A stretch of 64,000 nt of DNA from Pholiota molesta (Eukaryota > Basidiomycota > Agaricomycetes > Agaricales > Strophariaceae), in assembly GCA_014925825.1 (NCBI GenBank), contig JACGCK010000003.1:1054001-1118000 (forward strand), in the 5' to 3' direction. Shown one piece after another: positions 23,211 to 33,487 of this stretch. A program made the position numbers and the translations under genes. Position 1 is the first letter of the stretch, and every line of letters starts with the position of its first letter. The notes below the pieces were generated by a model, which was given only the letters and a program-made list of their open reading frames with translations, was not told the DNA's origin and made no database searches.

Positions 23211-24957
23211 TTAGTCACTATCTGTGTCAGTCGACGAGCCTGTTTCATTCGCATGGTCGATTTCTAGCCCATACAAAGTTTAAGTCAGGAGTTATATCAA
23301 CAGGAGACACACGAATGCTACGCACCGATATGGTAATCCGGCACATGAATCGGCGGCGGCCTATTAGGAGGCGTGTGTCGCTTTGGGGGACCAGTACCTG
23401 TAGCAGGTGGTCGACCGCGCGCAACGGGAGCCGCTCTGCCAGACTTCGCCAACGGGCGTGTAGGGCTCTGCGACGAGAACGATGATGTGGGGGTGGCGAC
23501 GAAGGCCCCCTCCTCTGGGGAGGACTCGCGTGATGACGACGAGGAGCGGTCGAGGAAGGATGCAGTCGAAGAGTCACGGAGTTTGGAAGGCACTTTGGAT
23601 TGAGAGTTTGTGGTGGGCGAGTAGTGGGACTGGGTAGGGCCAATGAGATCTTGTACTTGCTATAAAGAGGCTGAAGGAGAATGGCTTACGTTCGTTGGTA
23701 GGCCTGAGGAGTCCGGGTCGGCCTTCACTCGGGAAACTGGTGAACCTTGAAAGTACATTAAGCACGGTGTTTGCCAAGCAATAAACCGTCAGAAGATACA
23801 CACCAGATGCCTTTCCTTTCTTCGCCTTCTTGTTTGGTGAAATTTGCGGAGAACCAGGCTAAAATTTCATTCAATTGTATAAGCCAAAAAAGAAAAATAA
23901 ATCGATTCCGCATGCCATGACTTACACGTTTGCGCTTGAGCGAGAAATCTCCTTCATCCGCTGTAAATCCGCGAGAAAATCAAGGCTTTTTGTCAGTATC
24001 TGTCGCAGGGTCGGCGGCAATCAAGATCTTGTGAAAACACATACATGGTTTCTTCCCTTTGGCCTTAGCTTTTCCTTTGCCATTCGCCTTCATATCGTCG
24101 GATGCCTGCCCAGCGTCGGACACGGGCGATGCAGAGCGGCCTGCGTCAGATGGGGCTCTGAAAGAAGATAGACGTGTTCCATTCATTATTGAGTCTGTGT
24201 AACATGGAAATGAAAGAGGGTGCATACTTCGCCTTTGCATTAGTCCTCGCAGCACCTCTGCGGGCGGTACTCAGTCCCATACACGAGCTGAGATGCGGGG
24301 CATATCTATTCGACGCGATCTACGGGCAAAAGGAGACATAAATGAGCAAGCACTTTTCCAAATGAAATAACGCCAGCCGATCCTCGAGTAGAAGACAGCT
24401 ACGAGCGCAATATCACGTACCTGCCGAGAACACGACACACACTCGAGGAGGATGTTACCATCTTTTTGACTCGTCGGCGTGCTAGCTCCCGTGCCATTGG
24501 GGTGGCTCTTCAGCAGTGGGACATCGGCGCTTGCGGCGGAGAACGGTGTCCCTGCCCGCGAAGCTGCGTGTCCCGAGGCCGCTGCCTCATTGCTCCCGGC
24601 AGAACCAGGTGTGTGTACTGTAAATAAATAAAAAAACACCATAGGTGGAGGAGATAGGTATATTTATACATTCATCAGCTGCATGTTCACGTCAGGAAGG
24701 GAAGAAATGAATGACGCACCTGCGCCGCATCTGCACCGAGCCGCCAATCGTCCCGTCGCAGCGTCAATTTACGTTCATCGCAGGGGAGGGGAAGAGGGAT
24801 GGTAGGGTAATCAAATCACTTACCGCGTCTTGCACACCGCACACACCGTCCTACCACGCGCAACTTCGTGGTGTGATTGCAGCGCCGCATCCATCACGAG
24901 CTCCTCGAGCATCGCCGCGAACACACGCGCGGTCTACAGTGGATCGTCGCGATTCAT
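23211..24957 (-). CDS. sgf11: SAGA deubiquitinase-module subunit Sgf11
   Basis: Sgf11 tethers and activates Ubp8, the H2B deubiquitinase of SAGA. The N-terminal helix is ARVFAAMLEELVMDAAL then SHHEVARGRTVCAVC, in the family pattern. An 11-base exon (24720-24730) follows, then a Ser/Ala linker, and the Sgf11 zinc finger LLECVSCSRQ / IASNRYAPHLSSCMG (Cys-x2-Cys-x9-His-x3-Cys, at 24421-24440 and 24270-24319). The C-terminal extension is long, low-complexity and basic (KGKAKAKGKK, RGRPPATGTGPPKR), ending IDHANETGSSTDSD. The reading from MNRDDPL at 24957 meets an in-frame TAG just before TARVF; the next ATG is at 24912. One exon join near 24225 is off by a base. Confidence 0.85.
24720..24730 (-). 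other. 11-base microexon in sgf11
   Basis: ATGCGGCGCAG on the minus strand lies between ..GGTGCAG and GTGCGTC. With the flanking exons it gives R-C-G-A-V after AVCKT, restoring the conserved Cys-Gly-Ala that follows the helix in fungal Sgf11. Confidence 0.7.
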
Positions 24958-24999
24958 GGCACACGCGCAAAGCGAGAAAGTGAGAAAACAAACACGTCA

Positions 25000-25890
25000 G
25001 CTAGCCGTTGTACTCAGTTCATACAAAGAAAATAGAAAAGCCAGAACAGAGAAGGAAAGATGGTACACACCAGGGCGCCTAGGGTTTCCTCTCTTTCCGA
25101 TTTGGGCATGATGCCTGGTTTAAGTGAGGCAGCGGATCGGCAGCAGTTGTACAGCCTACAAAGTCCTGAGGATCCCTATCTAGCTTTGAGAAAGCACAGA
25201 AAAAGCTGGCTAGCAGACAATCGGTGGCCCGGAGGAGCTTAGTTGTACTGAGGGCCGAAGTCCGGGGTCACGACTCGGGTTTGGAGCCAATGCGGTCGGC
25301 TGGTGCACAGAGGGCTTGGAATCTGGGCAGTAACGACTAGAAACGAAAGAAAACTTGGTCTGGCAGTCAGACCGCGCGAGATGGTGGTGTAGAAGGTGAG
25401 TGGAGGATTGACAATGGCAGTGGGCACTTTCGAAGGTGCTAAATGACCACGTGAGTTCATTACTTAGTCTCATTGGCGCCGGCGATCCCTGCTTCTCGAC
25501 ATTACAACATGGTCCTGGCATTGATAACCTAGTACTACGGATTGTTCGCTCAGTCCAAGACGATGAACAAAGAATAGGGCTTATGCAAAAAACAAGCACT
25601 ATGCATGATAGTCGTAGCTAGTAACGAAAAAGAAGCGTTTATAAAGGGAATGGCTATGTGGCATATTGGAATAACCTAGGGATAACCTGTCGTGAAAAAA
25701 TTCGTCTGGATATACGTCTCAGTCTATCTATGGAAAGTTAATTATGATGAAGCTGCACTGAGGTCAAGCAAAATGCGACGCAGCGCAGGGTCGTAAGAGT
25801 GAATCGTTAAAATAGGGCATATTTCTGAACAATAATAAACTTTTCCTCATCCCTCCTTCGTCGCTCAACACCTTTTATCTCCGTCCATCC
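25000..25890. other. Intergenic region upstream of sgf11 and downstream of the CBS/PB1 gene
   Basis: No gene is recognised. Short frames on both strands lack motifs. The region holds the sgf11 promoter on the left and the 3' end of the CBS/PB1 gene on the right. Confidence 0.4.
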
Positions 25891-25905
25891 TTGCCTCGCT
25901 CCCAA

Positions 25906-28345
25906 TCAATAATTGTTCGACGTCAACCGCGAGATCGTGAACACCCCAATAATAACCACCGCCAACGCCCCAATGCTTGCAGGGAGCAGCAGGTCCTTCG
26001 GGATGCCCATAATGTCCTCCGCCGCGGGCACAGGCGCCGCACGTTGCCTTCGAGGCTTGTACTCTTCCTCTTCCTCTGCGAGCCTCGGTGTCGCAGATGG
26101 CGCGGGCGTCGCAACAGCAACAGCTGCCGCTGCCTCCGCCTTCTCCACCTCCTTCACTTCCTCCTTGGCCTCCATCGCGCTCTCCGCCGCGCGCGCCGCA
26201 CTCTGCCCGGCCCCCGCCTCCGCCCAACCCTTGCCGCCCTGCACGAACAGCACCACGCGGTCCGTCAGCGCCGCGCGCGCAATCTTCACCGCCTCCGACA
26301 CGTCGTGGTCCGACGTGATCAGCACCGTGTCCCCGTCGGCGTCCGTGTACGACAGGTGGAAGTCGGCAGGATCCGGGTGCGTGGCGCCCTCCTCCGTAAC
26401 ATCTACGGCGAACTCAGTGAAGAAGGGATCCGTAGCGAGCTTGCCCGCGACGATCTCGCGCAGGTGCTCGACGTCGTCGTGGCGCGACTGGAAGCGGTGC
26501 GTGCGCCCAGAGGGAGTGCGGAACTTAAACACGTAGGTACCGTCGTCGACGGGCACAGGGATGCCTCCGGCCATGGGCACGCTGAGCCCCTTCTGGCGGG
26601 CGTAGCCCGAGAGCACAGAGTGCTCGTCGTCCATGACCGAGGCGGAGTCGTTCGGGTGCACCTCGGAATGCGGCGACTGCTGCAGGTGAAGATCGTTCAC
26701 CGAGGCGAAGGAGCGCAGGTCGGTGGGGGCGTGATGCGAGCCTGAAAGGAGGGACTCGTTGTCGTCGTGCCCAATCGAGTCGAAGAAGCGGCCCCACATG
26801 GGTCCACCTTCAGCCTCGTTATGGGTGCTTTCGCCGGCCATGGCATTCATCTAAAAAAATATGAGCGGATGCTTGAATAGAGTAGGATGTGAATTTTACC
26901 TGCTCAAGAGTAGCGTAGGTTAACTTGAGAACTCTACAATAGCCACAAGGCGACCGTCGGCTTCGACAACCGGGAGATTGAGGTAATGACCATCTGAGAT
27001 AACAATTAGCTCAATAATTCGCTGCTCTTCGCACACTTCATCAATACTCACTGTGCATCTTCTTGAGTGCATCATGCACACTCATCGAAGGAGGTGCCGT
27101 ATCTGGATGGGGCGTCATCACACGCACCACACTGCACCTGCCCGCATCCAAGCCCGCCGCAATCACCCTCAGCACGACATCCTTGCTCGTGAAAATACCC
27201 GCAATGCGCGCCACACCCGCCGCGCCGCCGGACCCGCCGGCTCCATCACGCACACTGCAGTAGTGCGGCGCTCTTTCATGAGCCGCGCGACCTCGCGCAC
27301 GGTCGTCTTCGGGCCCACAGTCGCGGGCTGCGTGCGCGAGTCCATGACGGTCGTCAGATCCGGGAGCGCCGTCTTTTCGCGCAGCTTCTCCGCCCAGGCG
27401 AGCATCGCCGCGGCCTGCGGGTTCGACCCGACCGCGCCGAGCTCGGATTGCACACCTGCCATCGCGGTGAAGAGCTGTTCGGACGCTGCAGAGCTGCGCT
27501 CGACCTTGCCCAGCGCCTCGTGGAAGACCTTGGTGATATCCAGAAGGCCGACGACATTGCCATCCTCGTTGCAAACGGGCTGTACACAGAAAGAGGAGGT
27601 TAGTTTTGTTGAGATGATCGGAATTGGGATAGGAGAGAACATAAACTGACAAGATGCCTGAAGTGCTTGGAGACCATTAGCTCGAGCGCCTCAGTTGCGC
27701 TTGTCGTGTCGCGGGTGACCATAGGGTTGCGCGTCATGATCTGGCTGACAGGGGTTGTATGAGGATCCAGTCCTTCAGCAGTAACCTGAAAAATTGCAAC
27801 AAAAAAAAATCACCAAGCATATCAGCCAACCGCTTTTTCATATGCAAACTTGAGAACAGGAGAAATACACACCCTGTACGCAAGATCCTTGGCAGTGAAG
27901 ATACCGCTCAAGCCCTCTTCATCGTCGACGACGAGAACACAGTCGGTGCGCTTGGCGGCGCACAGCTGGCTGGCCTCGGCGACGGTGATGTTCTCAGGGA
28001 CAGTGAGAGCGGGGCTGGGCTTGAGGGCGGCGACGGTGCCCTTGGTGGCGGCCTTGGAAGCGCGCTTGGAGGAGCGCGACGTCTGGGTCGTCGAGATGGT
28101 GCGCTTGCGCGAAAGCTCGGACTCGATCTTCTTGCGGATAGCCTGCGGAAGCAGAGAAATAGATGCGTCAGTCGTCTCCCTTGCTCAAAGGCTGCGCTGG
28201 CCGGGCTGTGTGCTATCGGACGCGATGGCAGGTAGCTGGCGACACCCCAGCGCAACATCCAGGAAATGAACACGAAAATAGCTACCTCATCGCGCTTAGT
28301 CTGCTTCCTCCTCGTCTCGCTCTGGAATCCGGACACAGTAGACAT
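25906..28345 (-). CDS. CBS-domain and PB1-domain membrane-anchored protein
   Basis: Fungal protein with four CBS motifs, a PB1 domain and a C-terminal membrane anchor, like the fission yeast Mug70 group. The N-terminus is Ser/Pro-rich, then basic (SGFQSETRRKQTKRDE). CBS motifs include TDCVLVVDDEEGLSGIFTAK, SQIMTRNPMVTRDTTSA, VCNEDGNVVGLLDITKVFHE, TTVMDSRTQPATVGP, ARIAGIFTSKDVVLRVIAAG and the VEADGRLVAIVEV region. PB1 is around TYVFKFRTPSGRTHRFQSRH through LSYTDADGDTVLITSDHDV. The anchor is ILLPASIG..AVVIIGVFTIS. CBS pairs usually bind adenosine nucleotides; the partner is unknown. The first in-frame ATG is at 28345, but codons stay open upstream to about 28546 with homologous-looking sequence (SFPSVHDFDRSPSPLP), so the true start is probably further 5'. 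Confidence 0.88.
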
Positions 28346-28636
28346 GGGGGCAGAACTGTTCACAGCGGTGGCGCTTGCGGCGTTGCTGGAGAAAGTGTTG
28401 GAGCGGGCGGTGGTGGAGCGGGGGAGGGGCGAGGGGGAACGGTCGAAGTCGTGGACGGAGGGGAAGCTGACGGCGGAGGAAGGGGAGTGGGGGCGGTGGG
28501 CGTGAGCGGGACGGGTATACGGGACATCCAAAGCTGCTGCCCTCAAAACACGTCCACCGGAGTAAATCGACTCTGTCCATTTGTCCGTGTTTGTATATTA
28601 CGTAACTACTACATATGTCCTCCCTCTCCTCGTCTA

Positions 28637-28993
28637 CTACGTCTTATTCCTGATGCCTCCCCGATTCCGCTGCTGCTGGTACTGCACGTAGGCAAAGTAC
28701 CCTCCTACGAGCACAGCAATCGCCATGAAGTTGGCTGCAATTCAACGTCATCAGCACCAACGTCAATCATTCCTTGCATCGAATATGGACTTACCTATGA
28801 TAAATCCAAGCACTCCAGAGAACAGATCCAGGAACATCGCCACGAGATGCTTCACCACCACGAATGTGCTCTGTACCACATCCGTGCCGAGCGCGAAGAT
28901 AGCATAGAAGACGGCGTAGACTGAGTTGCACAGCGAGACAAAGATCCCGATGAGGGAGTTCACGAATTGGGTGAGAGCGTTGACGACAGACAT
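28637..28993 (-). CDS. Small two-helix membrane protein, conserved hypothetical
   Basis: Two exons join across a GTAAGT..TTGCAG intron near 28738-28797. The protein starts MSVVNALTQFVNSLIGIF, runs through a long hydrophobic region (FVSLCNSVYAVFYAIFALG, AMFLDLFSGVLGFII), then ANFMAIAVLVGGYFAYVQYQ and a short basic tail ending GGIRNKT. About 98 residues. I do not recognise a characterised homologue. No signal peptidase site is evident; it is probably an integral membrane protein of the ER or another organelle. It lies upstream of the CBS/PB1 gene on the same strand. Confidence 0.7.
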
Positions 28994-29019
28994 GGTACGA
29001 TGTGTTAAGAGTTTTGGTT

Positions 29020-29560
29020 CGCGTTCAAAGTATGTGTGGAGTTGGTATAATGGGACACCTTGGCGTTTGAAACCACTGTTTTATATGGGGCGAGGGGCCC
29101 CATAATAGGCGCCGACGTCATAGGCGCCTCACACACACCCTGTCGTCATTGGTCTGCTTCTCCCGTCCAGTCCTGTCCACAAGGCTAGTTTACATTCTAA
29201 TCCCCTGTATCATTGCAAGCAGAATCGAGCAGCATAATCAACATTCTCAACCGCGTGTAGTACGTAGTAAATAAACAACAAAGATGTCAAAAAACCCTCC
29301 GAGTCCGTCATCTAAGCCAGCGGAAGAACGACGCACAGCCATTACAAGTAAACAGAACAAACACGAAGAAGGAAGGATGTCGTTCAACGCAACTGTAAAT
29401 AATATGGAATGATACTTCCAGCTTAAGTAGTATTACCCCTCCCGCCTCAAAACAGCAGCTGCCGCCTATTCCTTCCCCTCCTCACTATTTCGACACTATC
29501 CACGAGTCCGTGACGTCAATCCATTCACAGTGGCACACTGACGCCACTCAGCCTCAACCC
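29020..29560. other. Intergenic region upstream of the small membrane protein
   Basis: No gene is seen. The sequence contains TATATGGGGCG near 29082 and GTCATTGG/CCAAT-like boxes near 29145 that may belong to the minus-strand promoter of the small membrane protein. The right end is the 3' flank of the TMEM33 gene. Confidence 0.4.
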
Positions 29561-29566
29561 ACCCAA

Positions 29567-30931
29567 CTATCTCGCAGCAGCAGCAGGAGCAGGATTAGGG
29601 GCAAGCGCGACACCCGCCCAGCGCTGCACGAGCATCTGACTCTTGTCCCACACCATCAACAACACTGGTGGATTGCCGGGCTTGCGCACGAGCGCATCCA
29701 CACGCTTCGTTATATCCGCGACTGCGTCGCGTGTGAACGCCGACTGGAAGTACCGCTGCCTGAGGAAGTGCGCGAAGATGAGGGGCGCGAGGAGTGAGTT
29801 CTGGAACGTCACCGCTCCGAGAACGACGCGAACGAGTATGAGCAGCTCCATGTAAGCAACGACACGCATCGCGGTGTCATAGTTGGCTGGTGGCGCAGAG
29901 GAAGAGGCAGGCACGAACAAACGTCAGATGGATATATTGAGCAAGGTAGATACAGAAGGGTGTGAACTGACCTTTAACCCAAGCCTGGAGTTTCTTCGCC
30001 AGGGGATGGGGCTGAGGAGGGCCGCCAGCGGTGGCAGGTGGGCCAGGCAGGTAGCGACCCATGATAGTCGTGCGAGTGAAGGTCAACGCATGGAAGAGCG
30101 AGAAGATCATGTACGGCACAAGGGTGACTGCAAATACAAAACGTGAGCGTCATCAGCCATGAATGCGCCGTTTGCCTTGATGACAAGAAGCGCTCAGACA
30201 GGGGCAGACACGCACTGGTGATGGGCTTGGACGTAAACCAGAAAAAGGCCAGGAGGAAGTATTGGATGTTCTAAACGCCATCGCAAATGAGCCGACCTTA
30301 CACGTCTGGAACACGCTAAGACTGGCACGTACCTCATCAAGCAGCGCACGCCTCACGAAAGCGAGATTAGGTTGGGGTGTCTGGAGGGAGAATGCGGTGT
30401 TACATCATCACGTTTTCTGTAGACGATACGGGACATACACCCAGGGATTTTCTGAAACGAAAAACAGGCGTGAGTATTGAGAACACGATGCACGGCACGA
30501 GGAGACGGGGTAGCGCGGAAGGGGCGTTGGGAGAATTTTTGGGAAAGAAGTACTACGCACTGGCAAACGATGGCATAGCTGACGAGGGCTCCTGTGAAAC
30601 TGGCTGCAATCGGCGCATGGAGAGTAGATTAGGATAGTGATAGAATGGGCGGATGCGAATACGATGATATTGAGGTGATGCAAGTGAAGAGGAAACGAAT
30701 GAGCGTCGGGCGGTCGGCCTGGGATACAAAGCGGGAGACAAACCTTTGTACCAAAGGGCAGATGCAGTCTTGAAGGTGGCCCAGGCGACGATGTATCGGA
30801 GGGACGCGATGAGCAGGAGAAAGTGACCTGCTGCCCATATGTAGTGCTGCGACGGGGGGAAGTGAGCACGTTGGGCGCATTGAGCGCGGCGGTCGCTGTG
30901 GGGAGTGAGTGCATACCTGAGGAGTGGCCAT
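29567..30931 (-). CDS. TMEM33/Pom33-family membrane protein
   Basis: Four-helix ER and nuclear-envelope protein; yeast Pom33 and Per33 act at nuclear pores and ER tubules. The first exon encodes only MATPQ, then HYIWAAGHFLLLIASLRYIV, ATFKTASALWYKG, AFFWFTSKPITVTLVPYMIF, SLFHALTFTRTTIMG, a Pro-rich loop (PGPPATAGGPPQPHPLAK), YMELLILVRVVLGAVTF, QNSLLAPLIFAHFLRQRYF, and the C-terminal amphipathic part DITKRVDALVRKPGNPP, ending PNPAPAAAAR. All introns have GT..AG ends. Length and topology match the family. It is convergent with nothing; HAS1 lies upstream on the same strand about 140 bases away. Confidence 0.85.
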
Positions 30932-31073
30932 GGCGGCAGAAGTCGAAGAGCAGTAGTTTGGATGCAAAAAACAGCGAGGACAGTGACGAATCGTTTTGGA
31001 GTCCTACGAACCAACGTGGCGTGACATTCCCCAATCAGCACGTGCACAGTTTACAACGTCACGCTACTACAGC

Positions 31074-33276
31074 CTATCTACTCCAGTTCTTGCCCAGCTG
31101 CTTCATCTCCTTGCCCTTCCTGAACATCTCCTTCTCCACCGCCTTCGGCCCCAGCGTCTCCACCCGCTTCGCACGCCCCTCCTTGCCCCGCATCGGCCCC
31201 CGCACGCTGCCGTCGCCCACCTGCCCGCTCGAGTTGCTTCGCGCCTTCTTCGCCTCCACCCCGCCGCCGGCGCCTCCGCATCATCGCCTTCATCCTCCGA
31301 CTCCGATACCGTATCCTCGTCGCGTCTCCGCTTCTCTCCCGCCCGCGCAGATTTCCCTTGGCCCGGCCCGATGGCGAGGTTCACGCGCGGCGGCACCTTG
31401 AAGCCGAAAGCCTTGGCAATCTTGGTTAGGTCCAGCGCGTTCACATCGAAGATCTTCTTCAGTGAGTACGAAGCGTACGATTGCAGGTATGCGCGATAAC
31501 CTGCGGTTGCGGATCGGTAGAGGTTGTAGTTTTGCCCAGCAGGTTCTCAAGCTAGAAAGTATCGCATTAGTATGGTGAAGGATGGAAACAAGAACATCAG
31601 CAATTACCTGTGTTTGCACGTTCTCAATTCTGTCAGCAGGGAACACGAACTCGTTCAGAGGCACTTTGGCCTCTTTCAAATACCGCAAGAAACCAAGTTC
31701 GCTTTCTAGTAGGAAGAGTAAACTCTTTCCTACTTTACCTGCACGCGCTGTTCGGCCTACTCGATGGATGTAGTCGCGAGGATCATCTGGGGGATCATAT
31801 TGCACAATATAATCCACCTTGGGGATATCCAGGCCACGCGCGGCAACATCCGTGCAAAGCAGAATCCCAGATTGCGCATTGATGAACTCGAAGAACGTGT
31901 TCGTTCGCTTTTGTTGTTTTTGTTTACCCTAGTAAAAGAAAATGATCAATAAAAATGTTCGGCCATTTTGGACAGAGAACAGTCCGTACATGAAGGTCAA
32001 GCACTGGCACATCAATGTAATTCAGCAGTTCCGATGATATTTCACCGAGTTACAACTGGAGAAGAAGACAATAACTTTTTTCTTCAGGTTTTTCTTCAGG
32101 AATGTGAACAGCAAGAGGAAACGGCGCTCGGATGGGCACACGACGTAACCCTGCGATAGCGTTGCGACTGTACTCGTTGCTTCTTCCTTGTCGACATCAT
32201 GTATACGGGCCCAGGGCGCAGTGAGATGCGCGCAAGATCGTTACTTTTGTGGTTTGTGTTGCGGAGAAAAGCATAGTCTGACGCTCCTCTGTGCGCAAGA
32301 AAGAACTGCGTTAGACATAGAAGAAGAGCAGAGCGAAGAAGAACGAACCTTTGGGCAGCATGGCGATAATGTCTTTCATTTGTTGCTCGAAACCAATCTC
32401 CAATATCCGGTCGGCCTCATCGATGACGAGAGCCTTGAGATTCCGTCGCACAAACCTTTTGTATCCTAGATAAACCACATGGAAGAACGATTTTAGTGTC
32501 CTGAACGCAATGACCCATCAAAAAGGAAAAGGGGAAAGACGCACCCTCAAATGATCCCAAAGCCGCCCTGGGGTCGCCACAAGCATATTCACACCCTTCA
32601 CCAGCTTCTCCTCCTCCGCCCGTCGGTTCGCACCCCCAATCACAATCCCAAACGTCTGCGAATGATACTTCATCAAGTCGCGCACCACACCGAAGATCTG
32701 CAGCGCCACTCCCTCGTCGGCGTGATGATAATGATGCCGTTCCGTTCATGGGCTTGAACTTGAGGCGATGGAGGAGTCGACCGCGGGGATGAGGAACGCG
32801 AGCGTTTGCCGGATCCCGTGCGTGCGCACCGAGCACGTCTTTGCCTGCGAGGAGCACGGGGATGGACTTGGCTTGCACGGCGGTCATGGTGGACATGCCC
32901 ATTTCGGTGAGCGCGCGGGTGGTCGGGGCGGAGAGGTCGAGGGTAGAGAAGGGAGGCCGCTCGGGTTTGGAGGTGTCAGAAGTAGCGGCAGCGGCAGCGG
33001 TGGTACTTGGGGTGCTTGTTGAAGGTGCGGGCTCGAGTCGGTGGATTTGGACTTGGGAGTTTTTGTTTTTGTTTTTGTCGGTGAAGACGAAGTGGTAGCA
33101 GCAGGAGCGGCAGAGGCCCCCTCGGCCTCGTCCTCGACATCGCTCACGTCCATATTTGAGGGCTCGTCCTGCACTTCGACCTTGGGTGCGGCACTTGCTG
33201 AGATGCTCTGCTTCCTGTGTCTGCTCTTCTTTTTCGAGGCGCTCGCAGCTGAGCTTGATTCAGCGGGCGCGGACAT
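31074..33276 (-). CDS. has1: DEAD-box RNA helicase Has1, frame interrupted many times
   Basis: Has1 is an essential nucleolar helicase for both ribosomal subunits. The N-terminus starts [17 protein letters not shown], then [37 protein letters not shown] (Q motif), TGSGKT region, [105 protein letters not shown] and a basic tail ending [12 protein letters not shown]. Every conserved motif is present, but only if about ten single missing bases are allowed (near 31260, 31532, 32035, 32200, 32238, 32708, 32737, 32777, 32805, 32827 and 33036). The protein between the breaks is undamaged, which argues for consensus error over decay. Confidence 0.85.
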
Positions 33277-33487
33277 CGTGCTCTGTTTTGTTTAAGATAT
33301 GTATGATGCGTAAGTCAGAGAACGCTACTTTGGGTATCGAGGGAGGAGGGGTGCAGCAATGAGATTGAAAGAGAGATGAGCAAAGGAAGAAAAATCCGTT
33401 CGGCGGTTGCCGAGGGTATTTCTGGATGCACTCGATCACAGCAGCCTTGAACTGAATCCGCATCCTCCTCTTCTGCACTCTGCAATC
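33277..33487. promoter_or_regulatory. Shared upstream region of HAS1 and PTH2 copy B
   Basis: About 210 bases separate the divergent start codons at 33276 and 33488. No TATA box is obvious. The region must contain both promoters unless one start is wrong. Confidence 0.4.

Noticed and set aside
25891..26745. Long plus-strand open frames (up to 284 codons) opposite the CBS/PB1 gene
   Set aside because: They mirror the GC-rich codons of the minus-strand gene, are Arg/His-rich and have no motifs or splice logic.
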